DNA of 64,000 nucleotides from Streptomyces sp. M92 (lineage in GTDB: Bacteria > Actinomycetota > Actinomycetes > Streptomycetales > Streptomycetaceae), in NCBI RefSeq assembly GCF_028473745.1, contig NZ_CP101137.1, positions 1,240,001-1,304,000 on the forward strand, read 5' to 3'. The notes under the pieces are model-generated. The model worked only from the letters and a program-made list of their open reading frames with translations. It was not told where the DNA came from and made no database searches. Shown piece by piece: positions 9,448 to 17,907 of this stretch (its first letter is position 1; every line of letters starts with the position of its first letter). Position numbers and translations under genes: made by a program.

Positions 9448-9689
9448 ACCGACTGCCCCTTCCCGCTGTCCCACCTGGTCCCGCCCATGTGGCCGTACCG
9501 TACGACCTCACAGGGCGGACGTGGCAACTCTGGCACATCTTCGCAGGGCCCGAACGCGGGGGTCCGCTAGGAGGCATTCGCCCACCTCGGCGGTGGGATA
9601 ACCCGTTTTCGCACACCTTCTACGAACATCGGGCAAGCACCGGAGGTGGACGGTAAGAGGCGGGAAGGGGAGGAAAGGAGCGGGAAGTC
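9448..9689. other. Intergenic region upstream of the molybdenum hydroxylase operon
   Basis: This 242-base stretch separates the hexosaminidase gene end from the FAD subunit start. It must hold the promoter of the molybdenum hydroxylase operon on the minus strand. I see no convincing long inverted repeat and no coding potential. Confidence 0.4.
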
Positions 9690-11303
9690 CTACTTGTTCG
9701 GCGGCGGTCCGTCGATCGGCCGGCCCAGGACGCCGGGCCGCCGCTGCCAGGGCAGCGGGCCGCCGGGCGGCCGGTAGGCGACGCCCAGGGCGTCAAGTCG
9801 GCGGTAGTGGGCGGCCATCCGCCGCTCGAAGGCGGTGAAGTCCCGTTCGGCCGGGGCGGGCAGGGCGCTCCAGGAGACCTCGGCGAACGCGGCGAGCCGG
9901 GGGAACACCTGGTAGTCCACCCGCTGCTGGTTCTCCATCACCTCGGTCCACACGTTCGCCTGGGTACCGATCACGCGTTCGCCCTCGTCCGGAGTCAGCT
10001 CCGGCGGAACCGGCTCGAACCGGTAGACGTCCTCCAGGGTGCGCACGAAGCCGATCGGCACGGGCTCGTCCTCGCCGGCGTGCTGCCGGTGGTCGAGGTA
10101 CACCTGCTGCTCGGGGCACATCACCACGTCGTGTCCCGCGCGCGCGGCGGCGATCCCGCCCGCGTACCCGCGCCAGGAGGACACGGCCGCGCCCTTGGCC
10201 AGTCCGCCCTCCAGGATCTCGTCCCAGCCGATGAGCCGGCGTCCGCGTTCGGCGAGCCAGGTGTCGAAGTGCTGGATGAACCAGGCCTGAAGTTCGTCCT
10301 CGTCGGCGAGCGCGAGTTCCCGGATGCGGGCCTGCGCGGTGGCCGAACGGCGCCATTGGTCCTTGGGGCATTCGTCGCCGCCGATGTGGACGAACTCGGA
10401 GGGGAAAAGCTCCAGGAGTTCCTCGAGGACACCCTCGTAGAAGCGCAGGGTTTCCTCGGTGGGGGCGAGTACGTTCGGGGAGACGCCCCAGGTGTCCCAG
10501 ACGGAGAGCGCGGTGGTGTCGACGACGTCCGTGTTGCCGAGTTCCGGATACGCGGCGATGGCGGCCTGCGAGTGCCCCGGTACGTCGATCTCGGGGACGA
10601 CGGTGATGTGGCGCTCGGCGGCGTAGGCGACGATCTCCCGGATGTCGTCCTGGGTGTAGTGGCCGCCGTGGGGTTTGTCCTCCCACAAGGGTGACGCGCG
10701 GTGACCGAATTTGGTGCGCGAACGCCAGGAGCCGATCTCGGTGAGCCTGGGGTGCCGTTTGATCTCGACCCGCCAGCCCTGATCGTCCGTCAGGTGGAAA
10801 TGCAGCACGTTGAGTTTGTGGGCCGCCATCAGGTCCAGGTAGCGCAGGACGCCTTCCTTGGGCATGAAGTGCCGGGCGACGTCCAGCATCAGGCCGCGCC
10901 AGCGGAAGCGGGGGGCGTCCTCGATCCGGACCGCCGGCAGCCGCCACCGGCGGCCGGGCAGCGGGGCGCGCCGGAAGGCGTCCGGGCCGAGCAGTTGCCG
11001 CAGCGTCTGGGCGCCCCAGAAGAGACCGGCCGGGTCACCGCCCGTGAGCCGCACGCCCGTCGGTGCGACGTCGAGGCGGTAGCCCTCGTCGGGCAGTGCG
11101 GCGTCGAGGGCCAGCCGTACGGTGGCGCCGCCGCCCGCTCCGGGAGCCAGCGGCAGGCCGGTGGCCGCGCCCAGCGTGGCACGCAGCCAGCGCTCGGTGC
11201 GTTCGGCGCCGTCATCGGCCACCAGCCGGGTGTCCGGACGGAGATCGAAGAACGCGCCCTCCTGGGGCGACACTTGCTGTGGCTGGGGAAGCACGTCGGT
11301 CAC
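9690..11303 (-). CDS. Beta-N-acetylhexosaminidase, GH20
   Basis: A 537-residue glycoside hydrolase of family 20, expected to release N-acetylglucosamine from chitooligosaccharides by substrate-assisted catalysis. An N-terminal GH20b domain covers about residues 1-125, and the catalytic TIM barrel begins near FRWRGLMLDVARHFMP. The catalytic Asp-Glu pair lies in HIGGDECPKDQW. No signal peptide is visible, so the enzyme may be cytoplasmic and process sugars imported by the upstream ABC system. It starts at GTG 11303, one base from the stop of the permease gene. The operon and the DasR-like box upstream support a chitin/GlcNAc role. Confidence 0.93.
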   Translation of the reverse strand: MTDVLPQPQQVSPQEGAFFDLRPDTRLVADDGAERTERWLRATLGAATGLPLAPGAGGGATVRLALDAALPDEGYRLDVAPTGVRLTGGDPAGLFWGAQTLRQLLGPDAFRRAPLPGRRWRLPAVRIEDAPRFRWRGLMLDVARHFMPKEGVLRYLDLMAAHKLNVLHFHLTDDQGWRVEIKRHPRLTEIGSWRSRTKFGHRASPLWEDKPHGGHYTQDDIREIVAYAAERHITVVPEIDVPGHSQAAIAAYPELGNTDVVDTTALSVWDTWGVSPNVLAPTEETLRFYEGVLEELLELFPSEFVHIGGDECPKDQWRRSATAQARIRELALADEDELQAWFIQHFDTWLAERGRRLIGWDEILEGGLAKGAAVSSWRGYAGGIAAARAGHDVVMCPEQQVYLDHRQHAGEDEPVPIGFVRTLEDVYRFEPVPPELTPDEGERVIGTQANVWTEVMENQQRVDYQVFPRLAAFAEVSWSALPAPAERDFTAFERRMAAHYRRLDALGVAYRPPGGPLPWQRRPGVLGRPIDGPPPNK

Positions 11304-11304
11304 G

Positions 11305-12162
11305 TCAGTCCTTAACCGCTCCGCCGAGGCCGGAGACGAGTCGTCGTTGCACGAGTACGAAGAAGACCAGCACCGGAATCGTCATCACCGTGGAGGCCGC
11401 CATCACTCCGCCCCAGTCGGGATCGTCCGGCTTGTAGAAGACCAGCAGCGCCATCGGCAGCGTCGACTGGGAGGTGTCGCTGATGATGAACGACTTGGCG
11501 AACAGGAAGTCGTTCCAGGTCGAGATGAACGAGAAGACGCTGGTGGCCACCAGCCCCGGGAAGACCAGCGGGAAAAGGATCTGCCACAGAAAGCGCGTCC
11601 GGCTCGCCCCGTCGATGTAGGCGGCCTCCTCCAAGGCCTCCGGCACGGCCTTCACGAAACCCCGCAGCATCCAGATCGCGAAGGGCAGCGAGAAGGCGAT
11701 GTGGGGCAGGATCAGCGAACCCAGCGTGTTCAGCTGCCCGAAGTCCCGCATGAGGAAGAACAGCGGGATGGTGAGCGCCTCCACGGGCACCATCTGGGCC
11801 ACCAGGAACATGATCAGCAGGGTGGTCCGGAAACGGAACCGGAAACGCGTCACCGCGGTCGCCGCGAGGAACGCGATGAGCGCCGAGGCGACCACGACGG
11901 TGCCGGCCACGAGCAGACTGTTGAGAAAGTAGCGGCCGAATTCCTGCTGCCCGAAGACCCGCCGGAAGGAATCCAGGGTGGGCGTCAGCGTCCACGGCCG
12001 CGGCTCGCTCGACTCGATCTCCCCGGCCGGTTTGAAGGCGCTCAGCACCATCCAGTACAGCGGGAAGGCCACCACGACGGCGATCACCAGCGCCGACGCC
12101 TCGGCCGCCAGCCGCCACGGACGGCGCACCCGCGGGCGCGGAGGCCACAGCGGAAGATTCAC
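11305..12162 (-). CDS. Sugar ABC transporter permease (MalG-like)
   Basis: A 285-residue inner-membrane permease, second of the pair. It starts at GTG 12162 (VNLPLWPPRP), overlapping the previous stop as GTGA. The EAA loop typical of binding-protein-dependent permeases is visible as EALEEAAYIDGASRTRFLW, where the ATPase docks. About six hydrophobic segments are present. No ATPase gene lies in this operon, so a shared MsiK-type ATPase encoded elsewhere is likely, as is usual for Streptomyces sugar importers. Confidence 0.92.
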   Translation of the reverse strand: MNLPLWPPRPRVRRPWRLAAEASALVIAVVVAFPLYWMVLSAFKPAGEIESSEPRPWTLTPTLDSFRRVFGQQEFGRYFLNSLLVAGTVVVASALIAFLAATAVTRFRFRFRTTLLIMFLVAQMVPVEALTIPLFFLMRDFGQLNTLGSLILPHIAFSLPFAIWMLRGFVKAVPEALEEAAYIDGASRTRFLWQILFPLVFPGLVATSVFSFISTWNDFLFAKSFIISDTSQSTLPMALLVFYKPDDPDWGGVMAASTVMTIPVLVFFVLVQRRLVSGLGGAVKD

Positions 12163-13124
12163 AGTTCCTCCCCCTGGCGGCGCAGCAGCCGCAGGTAGAC
12201 CAGCGTCACGGCGAGCAGGATCAGCAGCATGACGACGCCGATCGCCGAGCCGAGGCTGTACTGCGAGGACGCGAACGCCTTCTGGTAGGCGTAGACGTTC
12301 AGGACGAGGTTCTGCCCGGCGATGCCGCCGCCGTTCGTCATGACGTAGATCTGGGTGAAGACCTTGAAGTCCCAGATCACCGACTGGATGGTGACGACGA
12401 CCAGGATGGGCCGCAGCATGGGCGCCAGCACCGACCGCCAGATCCGCCACTGCGAGGCGCCGTCGAGCGCGGCGGCCTCCAGCACCTCGCCCGGCACCGC
12501 GCGGATACCGGCGTACACGGTCACCATGACGAACGGGAACGAGCACCACACCACTTCGAGCAGGACGAGGGCGAAGGCGCTGTAGCGCCCGTACGTCCAG
12601 GAGTGGTCGCCGAGCCCGAGCAGCCGGTTGACCGGCCCGAAGTCCGGGTCGAACAGCAGCAGCCACACCGTCGACCCGGTCACCGCCGGGGTCGCCCAGG
12701 CGCCCAGCGCGGCGAGCATCAGCACCAGCCGCGGCACGGCCCGCACCCGCGTGAGCAGCACGGCGAGCGCGCACCCGACGGCCAGCGTCGACACCACACA
12801 GGCCGCCGCGAACACGACGGTGGCCACCAGCACCCGCCAGAACTGCGGGTCCCCGAACAGCTCGGCGTAGTTCCCGAACCCCCGGAAGGTGGTGGGCTCC
12901 CCACCGCTGACCTGTGCCTGCGTGTACTCCAGGAAGGAGATCAGCCCGAGCTGGTAGACGGGGTAGACGAGCAACCCGCCAAGGACGACAAGAGCAGGGG
13001 CGAGATACAACCAGGGCGTACGGGAAGCGCCCCGACAGGGGCGCGGGGAACTGCGCGACCAGCCACGAACGACCCGCACCCGCGAACCCACCGCACCCCC
13101 CGGGCTGGAGGGCGCCCCACTCAT
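12159..13124 (-). CDS. Sugar ABC transporter permease (MalF-like)
   Basis: A 321-residue inner-membrane permease, first of the pair. The EAA loop is visible as EVLEAAALDGASQWRIW. The start is ATG 13124, overlapping the binding-protein stop by ATGA. The first ~30 residues, before the first membrane segment (LYLAPALVVLGGLLV), are unusually basic because they are encoded by a copy of a common Streptomyces intergenic repeat (see the repeat at 13031-13084). An internal start after the repeat is possible but would lose the coupling to the upstream gene. Confidence 0.9.
   Translation of the reverse strand: MSGAPSSPGGAVGSRVRVVRGWSRSSPRPCRGASRTPWLYLAPALVVLGGLLVYPVYQLGLISFLEYTQAQVSGGEPTTFRGFGNYAELFGDPQFWRVLVATVVFAAACVVSTLAVGCALAVLLTRVRAVPRLVLMLAALGAWATPAVTGSTVWLLLFDPDFGPVNRLLGLGDHSWTYGRYSAFALVLLEVVWCSFPFVMVTVYAGIRAVPGEVLEAAALDGASQWRIWRSVLAPMLRPILVVVTIQSVIWDFKVFTQIYVMTNGGGIAGQNLVLNVYAYQKAFASSQYSLGSAIGVVMLLILLAVTLVYLRLLRRQGEEL
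13031..13084. repeat. Streptomyces intergenic repeat inside a permease gene
   Basis: The segment GGGGCGCGGGGAACTGCGCG and what follows it to 13067 is identical to the copy at 17168-17197, and the flanks to either side are also similar (about 54 bases aligned). This copy lies within the 5' coding part of the first permease and encodes about residues 14-31. Confidence 0.8.
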
Positions 13125-14419
13125 CCGGCGGAGCCAAACGCGTCGTCCATCTTCCGAGCCGCGTCCCCAGCGGCAGCGCCGACGTCCTTCTTGCCGCTCA
13201 CCACCTCCTGGAACATCGTCGGCAGCACCTGCGAGGAGTCGATCGTCGCCCAGGCCGGCGAGGCCGGCACGAACTTCGTGCCCGCGGCGAGCGTGTCGAC
13301 GAACGGCTTCACGAACGGCTCCTCGGCCGCGACCCGCTGCCGTACGTCCGTGAAGGTGGGCAGGAAGCCCATCGCGTCGAACAGTTCGCCCTGCGCCCGC
13401 TTCGACGCGAGCCGCTTCATCAGGTCCACGGCGAGGGTGCGGTGGGAGGTGGACTTGAGTACGCCGATGTTGTTGCCGCCCGCGAAGGCCGGGGCGATCG
13501 AGCCGGGCTCCACACCGGGCAGCGGCACGACCGCGTACTTGCCCTTGGCCTCGCCCGCCTCCACGGCCTGGCGGCTGAAGTCGCCCGCGATCGCCATGGC
13601 CGCCTTGCCGGAGGCGAACGCCGTGACGGTGTCGTTGCCGCCCATGCCGGCGCACTTGGCGGCGGGGCAGTTGTCGTCGCCGAAGAGGGAGGTGTACGCC
13701 TCTATGCCCTCGCGGGCGGCGGCGCCGTCGACGGCGGAGGCGTACGAGCCGCCCTTGCCGGTGGCGAGTTCGCCGCCGTGGGCCCAGACGAAGGGCATCG
13801 CGCCGTAGGTGTAGGCGCCGCCGACGGCGATGCCGTACAGGCCGGGCTTGGCGGCCCGGATCTTGTTCGCGGTGGTCGCCAGCTCGTCCATCGACGTGGG
13901 GGCCTTCAGGCCGAGCTCGTCGAAGACGTCGGTGCGGTAGTACAGGGCGCGGACGCCGACGAAGTAAGGGGCTCCGTAGACCTTGCCGTCCACGGTGACC
14001 GACTGGCGGGCGGTGGGGTCGGTGTCCTTCGCCTCGTCCCAGGCCTCGAACTCCCCGGTGACGTCGAGGAGTCCGCCGTCCTTCACGTACCCGGCGGTGT
14101 CGGTGTTGCCGTACTCGATGACGTCGGGGGCGCTGCCGGGGTCGTTGAAGGCGGCCTTGATGCGCTGGGCGCGGGTCTCGACCGGGATGTACTCGACGGT
14201 GACCTTCGTGTCCTCGTGGGCCTTCTCGAAGCCGGCGAGGACCGCGTCGACGACCTTCTCCTTCGGCGCGTTGTTGACCTCCTGGAAGAGCCAGACCCTC
14301 AGCGTCCCGGTCTTCTCGTCCTTGCCGGAGGAGGAGTTGTCGGAGGTCTGGGGGGCGCAGGCGGTCGCGGTGACGACGGCGGCGGCCAGCAGTACGGCCA
14401 GGCGTGGGGCGAGCTTCAT
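13121..14419 (-). CDS. Extracellular sugar-binding lipoprotein of the ABC importer
   Basis: A 432-residue family 1 solute-binding protein. The N-terminus MKLAPRLAVLLAAAVV has a basic n-region and hydrophobic core and ends in a lipobox-like ATAC with the modified cysteine near residue 21. It captures an oligosaccharide outside the membrane and delivers it to the two permeases encoded downstream. It heads the operon binding protein, permease, permease, GH20. Together with the DasR-like site upstream, the hexosaminidase suggests N-acetylglucosamine oligomers as substrate; this is an inference from context. Confidence 0.92.
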   Translation of the reverse strand: MKLAPRLAVLLAAAVVTATACAPQTSDNSSSGKDEKTGTLRVWLFQEVNNAPKEKVVDAVLAGFEKAHEDTKVTVEYIPVETRAQRIKAAFNDPGSAPDVIEYGNTDTAGYVKDGGLLDVTGEFEAWDEAKDTDPTARQSVTVDGKVYGAPYFVGVRALYYRTDVFDELGLKAPTSMDELATTANKIRAAKPGLYGIAVGGAYTYGAMPFVWAHGGELATGKGGSYASAVDGAAAREGIEAYTSLFGDDNCPAAKCAGMGGNDTVTAFASGKAAMAIAGDFSRQAVEAGEAKGKYAVVPLPGVEPGSIAPAFAGGNNIGVLKSTSHRTLAVDLMKRLASKRAQGELFDAMGFLPTFTDVRQRVAAEEPFVKPFVDTLAAGTKFVPASPAWATIDSSQVLPTMFQEVVSGKKDVGAAAGDAARKMDDAFGSAG

Positions 14420-14438
14420 GGAGTGATCCTCCGGACGT

Positions 14439-14458
14439 GCGTTGCAACATACGCAATG
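14439..14458. promoter_or_regulatory. Palindrome close to the sugar ABC operon start
   Basis: The perfect palindrome GTTGCAAC (14442-14449) sits inside a weaker inverted repeat (GCGT...ACGC), 20-30 bases upstream of the binding-protein ATG. The position suits a second repressor site, for example of the LacI/GntR type. This is only a candidate. Confidence 0.3.
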
Positions 14459-14514
14459 ACGGTTTCGCTCTGCACAACATCCAGGAGGTTATGGAGTACA
14501 TGAACATGTCCACA

Positions 14515-14530
14515 AGAGGTCTCAACCACT
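14515..14530. promoter_or_regulatory. DasR-box-like (dre) operator
   Basis: The 16 bases read on the minus strand AGTGGTTGAGACCTCT match the recalled dre consensus AGTGGTCTAGACCACT at 13 of 16 positions. The site lies about 95 bases upstream of the sugar-binding protein start. DasR represses GlcNAc and chitin utilisation genes, which fits the GH20 gene in this operon. The consensus is from memory. Confidence 0.5.
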
Positions 14531-14541
14531 TCGTGACAACG

Positions 14542-14585
14542 CGAAGGCCCCCGGAGTGCGCGCGGGCACACTCCGGGGGCCTTCG
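14542..14585. terminator. Hairpin terminator after the DUF3039 gene
   Basis: A 17-base inverted repeat (CGAAGGCCCCCGGAGTG and its complement) with a 10-base loop lies just past the DUF3039 stop. There is no long T run, as usual in Streptomyces. Confidence 0.75.
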
Positions 14586-14617
14586 GGAAGTTCAGAGGGT
14601 CTGTACGGGCAGGGCGG

Positions 14618-14902
14618 CTACTTCTTGCCGCCGTCCTTGCCCTCGTCCCCGCCGCCGCTCATGGACTCGTAGATCTCCTTGCACATGGGGCAGACCGGGT
14701 ACTTCTTCGGGTCGCGGCCCGGTACCCAGACCTTGCCGCACAGCGCCACGACGGGGGTGCCGTCGAGGGCACTCGCCATGATCTTGTCCTTCTGGACGTA
14801 ATGGGCGAAGCGCTCGTGGTCACCGTCGCCGTGGGAGGTCTGCGGCGTCGGCTCTACGAGGGTCCCCGTACCAGTCCCGCGCTCGGGCTCGAGAGTGCTC
14901 AT
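14618..14902 (-). CDS. DUF3039 family zinc-ribbon-like protein
   Basis: A small 94-residue protein of the actinobacterial DUF3039 family. It has two candidate metal-binding pairs, a single Cys in VALCGKVWVP and CPMCKE, in a short central region flanked by a Thr/Gly-rich N-terminus and a Lys/Gly-rich tail. The start is ATG 14902 (MSTLEPERG). An upstream in-frame start adds three residues. It lies 30 bases downstream of the yqgE-like gene on the same strand and probably shares its transcript. The function of the family is unknown. Confidence 0.8.
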   Translation of the reverse strand: MSTLEPERGTGTGTLVEPTPQTSHGDGDHERFAHYVQKDKIMASALDGTPVVALCGKVWVPGRDPKKYPVCPMCKEIYESMSGGGDEGKDGGKK

Positions 14903-14932
14903 AACCGCCAAGGGTACTGAAGCTCACACGCT

Positions 14933-15514
14933 TCAGTTGAGCGACGGGTCGTCCGGATACGTCGCCACCATGGCCAGGTCGCCCCGCTGGCGGCGCAGCA
15001 CCTCGCGCCAGAGCTTCTCGGGTATGGGGCAGGAGACGTCGCCGGGCTCGGACTCGACCACGTACCAGGCGCCGTCCCCCAGCTCGTCCTCCAGCTGGCC
15101 GGGGCCCCAGCCCGCGTACCCGGCGAAGATCCGCAGGGCGCCCACGGCCGGCGCCAGCAGCTCCGGCGGCGCCTCCAGGTCGACCAGACCGATCGCCCCG
15201 TGCACCCGGCGCCAGCCCAGCGGCGCCCGCTCGCCGGACGCCCCGCCGGGGACCACGGCGACGCCGAGCGCCGAGTCGAGGGAGACCGGGCCGCCCTGGA
15301 AGACGACGCCGGGCTCGCCCGCCAGGTCCGCCCAGCCCTCCAGGATGTCGCCGACGTCGACCGGCGTGGGACGGTTGAGGACGACACCGAGGGAGCCCTC
15401 CTCGTCGTGGTCGAGGAGCAGCACCACCGCACGCTCGAAGTTCGGGTCCGCCAGGGCGGGCGTTGCCACGAGCAGCCGCCCCGTGAGCGAGGACACCTCG
15501 GTCATGCCTGACAT
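14933..15514 (-). CDS. YqgE/AlgH family (DUF179) protein
   Basis: About 193 residues. The family signature is clear: LTGRLLVATPALADPNFERAV at the N-terminus, then SLGVVLNRPTP, VFQGGPVS and FAGYAGWGPGQLEDEL. AlgH/YqgE proteins are widespread, of known fold but poorly defined function. The ATG at 15514 is used here; ATG 15505 (MTEVSSLTG) is an equally plausible start three codons later. It is divergently oriented from murA, with about 226 bases between the two genes. Confidence 0.9.
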   Translation of the reverse strand: MSGMTEVSSLTGRLLVATPALADPNFERAVVLLLDHDEEGSLGVVLNRPTPVDVGDILEGWADLAGEPGVVFQGGPVSLDSALGVAVVPGGASGERAPLGWRRVHGAIGLVDLEAPPELLAPAVGALRIFAGYAGWGPGQLEDELGDGAWYVVESEPGDVSCPIPEKLWREVLRRQRGDLAMVATYPDDPSLN

Positions 15515-15740
15515 GATCCCGCATCTTCCCCCGTCGTGGGGAGGCAATCGGGGGCACGAGGGTGAACACGCACCCCGCGCACGCTCCGCGGTCGTGACCC
15601 CCCGTGCGCGCCGGCGAACGCCACGTGTTGTGACAAATCCATGACGTCGCCAGACCCTGCGCAGGCTTACTCGGCAGGGGTACAAGGCGATTACCCTTTC
15701 CCTTCTGGCCCCTGCCCGAACCCCACGGAACGCGAGATTC

Positions 15741-17087
15741 ATGACCGTCAACGGCGCTGATGACGTACTGCTTGTCCACGGCGGGACCCCGCTGGAGGGC
15801 GAGATCCGGGTCCGCGGTGCGAAGAACCTCGTGCCGAAGGCCATGGTGGCGGCCCTGCTGGGCAGTGCGCCGAGCCGGCTGCGCAACGTGCCGGACATCC
15901 GCGACGTGCGGGTCGTACGCGGGCTGCTGCAACTGCACGGGGTGACCGTCCGCCCGGGTGAGGAGCCCGGCGAGCTGGTGATGGACCCCTCGCACGTGGA
16001 GAGCGCGAACGTCGCCGACATCGATGCCCACGCGGGTTCGTCGCGCATCCCGATCCTGTTCTGCGGCCCGCTGCTGCACCGCCTCGGGCACGCCTTCATC
16101 CCGGGCCTGGGCGGGTGCGACATCGGCGGCCGGCCCATCGACTTCCACTTCGAGGTGCTGCGGCAGTTCGGCGCGAAGATCGAGAAGCGTGCGGACGGCC
16201 AGTACCTGGAGGCCCCGCAGCGGCTGCGCGGCACCAAGATCCGGCTGCCGTACCCCTCCGTCGGCGCGACCGAGCAGGTGCTGCTGACGGCGGTGCTCGC
16301 CGAGGGCGTCACCGAGCTGTCCAACGCGGCGGTGGAACCCGAGATCGAGGACCTGATCTGCGTCCTGCAGAAAATGGGCGCGATCATCGCGATGGACACC
16401 GACCGCACCATCCGCGTCACCGGTGTGGACGAGCTCGGCGGCTACAACCACCGCGCCCTCTCGGACCGCCTGGAGGCCGCCTCCTGGGCCTCGGCGGCGC
16501 TGGCGACCGAGGGCAACGTCTACGTCCGCGGCGCCCAGCAGCGGTCGATGATGACGTTCCTGAACACCTTCCGGAAGGTGGGCGGCGCCTTCGAGATCGA
16601 GGACGAGGGCATCCGCTTCTGGCACCCGGGCGGGCAGCTGAAGTCCATCGCCCTGGAGACGGACGTGCACCCCGGCTTCCAGACGGACTGGCAGCAGCCC
16701 CTGGTGGTCGCCCTGACGCAGGCGACGGGCCTGTCCATCGTCCACGAGACGGTCTACGAGTCCCGCCTCGGCTTCACCTCCGCGCTCAACCAGATGGGCG
16801 CCCACATCCAGCTCTACCGCGAGTGCCTGGGCGGCTCCGACTGCCGCTTCGGCCAGCGCAACTTCCTGCACTCGGCCGTCGTCTCCGGCCCGACCAAGCT
16901 GGAGGGCGCCGACCTGGTCATCCCCGACCTGCGCGGCGGCTTCTCGTACCTGATCGCCGCCCTCGCGGCCCAGGGCACCTCCCGGGTCCACGGCATCGAC
17001 CTGATCAACCGCGGCTACGAGAACTTCCTGGACAAGCTCGTCGAGCTCGGCGCGAAGGTGGAACTGCCGGGCAAGGCACTCGGCTGA
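15741..17087 (+). CDS. murA: UDP-N-acetylglucosamine 1-carboxyvinyltransferase
   Basis: A 448-residue EPSP-synthase-fold enzyme that transfers enolpyruvate from PEP to UDP-GlcNAc, the first committed step of peptidoglycan synthesis in the cytoplasm. The N-terminal GAKNLVPKAMVAALL contains the conserved Lys-Asn pair. The catalytic loop is GGCDIGGRPID, with Cys near residue 126. Because that Cys is present, the enzyme should be sensitive to fosfomycin by the usual mechanism. The ATG at 15741 starts MTVNGADDVL. It is followed by a strong hairpin terminator. Confidence 0.94.
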   Translation: MTVNGADDVLLVHGGTPLEGEIRVRGAKNLVPKAMVAALLGSAPSRLRNVPDIRDVRVVRGLLQLHGVTVRPGEEPGELVMDPSHVESANVADIDAHAGSSRIPILFCGPLLHRLGHAFIPGLGGCDIGGRPIDFHFEVLRQFGAKIEKRADGQYLEAPQRLRGTKIRLPYPSVGATEQVLLTAVLAEGVTELSNAAVEPEIEDLICVLQKMGAIIAMDTDRTIRVTGVDELGGYNHRALSDRLEAASWASAALATEGNVYVRGAQQRSMMTFLNTFRKVGGAFEIEDEGIRFWHPGGQLKSIALETDVHPGFQTDWQQPLVVALTQATGLSIVHETVYESRLGFTSALNQMGAHIQLYRECLGGSDCRFGQRNFLHSAVVSGPTKLEGADLVIPDLRGGFSYLIAALAAQGTSRVHGIDLINRGYENFLDKLVELGAKVELPGKALG

Positions 17088-17097
17088 AAGGGCAGCA

Positions 17098-17149
17098 CAA
17101 CGCCGATGGGGCGGTCACCCGGTCCCGGGTGACCGCCCCATCGGCGTTG
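17098..17149. terminator. Strong hairpin terminator after murA
   Basis: A perfect inverted repeat with 25-base arms and a two-base centre begins ten bases after the murA stop. It can act on both strands but lies closest to murA. Confidence 0.85.
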
Positions 17150-17160
17150 AGTGAAACGCC

Positions 17161-17214
17161 CCTGAAAGGGGCGCGGGGAACTGCGCGACCAGCCACGGAC
17201 GACCCGCGGCCGCG
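17161..17214. repeat. Streptomyces intergenic repeat, second copy
   Basis: This copy of the GGGGCGCGGGGAACTGCGCG element lies between the murA terminator and the hup stop. It matches the copy at 13031-13084 with few differences. Such elements are common between Streptomyces genes; their role is not established here. Confidence 0.8.
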
Positions 17215-17272
17215 AAACGACCGCGTCCCGAACGAACGATCCGCGCAGCCCCCGGCACTCCGAGCGGAGCGC

Positions 17273-17554
17273 TTACTTGCCCTTGGCGGCTTCCTTGAGC
17301 TTCGAGCCCGCCGAGACCTTGACGCTGTAGCCGGCCGGGATCTGGATCGGCTCGCCGGTCTGCGGGTTGCGGGCGGTGCGAGCGGCACGGTGGGTGCGCT
17401 CGAAGGTCAGGAAGCCGGGGATGGTGACCTTCTCGTCGCCCTTGGAGACGATGTCGCCGACGACGTCGGCGAACGCGGCCAGCACGGCGTCGGCGTCCTT
17501 GCGGGTCACCTCGGCGCGGTCGGCCAGCGCGGCCACCAGCTCACTGCGGTTCAT
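17273..17554 (-). CDS. hupA: HU-family DNA-binding protein
   Basis: A 93-residue histone-like protein that bends and compacts DNA as a dimer. It begins MNRSELVAALADRAEVT at ATG 17554 behind GGGAG. The HU/IHF signature region runs through VTIPGFLTFERTHRAARTAR, with the DNA-binding arm in ARNPQTGEPIQIPAG. The length matches short actinobacterial HupA-type HU without the Lys-rich C-terminal tail seen in HupS. The frame remains open upstream to 17815 but that stretch is not HU-like. Confidence 0.93.
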   Translation of the reverse strand: MNRSELVAALADRAEVTRKDADAVLAAFADVVGDIVSKGDEKVTIPGFLTFERTHRAARTARNPQTGEPIQIPAGYSVKVSAGSKLKEAAKGK

Positions 17555-17907
17555 GTTGTTACTCCCGTGTTCTTCTTGCCGTTGAGGCGTGCCACGCGGC
17601 GGAGCCGCATGATGGGCACAGCGATGCCGATGCTGCCAGGGGCCTCGGACACTCCCCGGACCCGGGTCGGTCGTCAGACCCTCGCGCCCAGGGAGGCATC
17701 CTGCCTCCACCTGCGGCGGTAAAGCCAATCCGGCACCCCCAGGAGTCGTGAGAACACCCTTGGGAGTCACACGATGGAGAGGGCCTGAGCCTTGCGCCAC
17801 CCTAGAGGGCGGCACGAGGCCCGCCGTTCCGCGACGCGCCGGTGGGGCGGCCCGCCGTGGTGTTCCTCGTCACCACGGCACGGACCGCCTGCCCCCGTCG
17901 GGGAGAC
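17555..17907. other. Intergenic region upstream of hup
   Basis: This 353-base region separates the hup start from the malic enzyme stop. It must include the hup promoter on the minus strand. It has a small GCGGCGGAGCCGC hairpin near 17598 but no gene I can support. Confidence 0.5.

Noticed and set aside
12159..14525. 788-codon frame suggesting a binding protein-permease fusion
   Set aside because: The 5' part is a wrong-frame reading of the solute-binding gene; the permease starts at ATG 13124 with an ATGA overlap.
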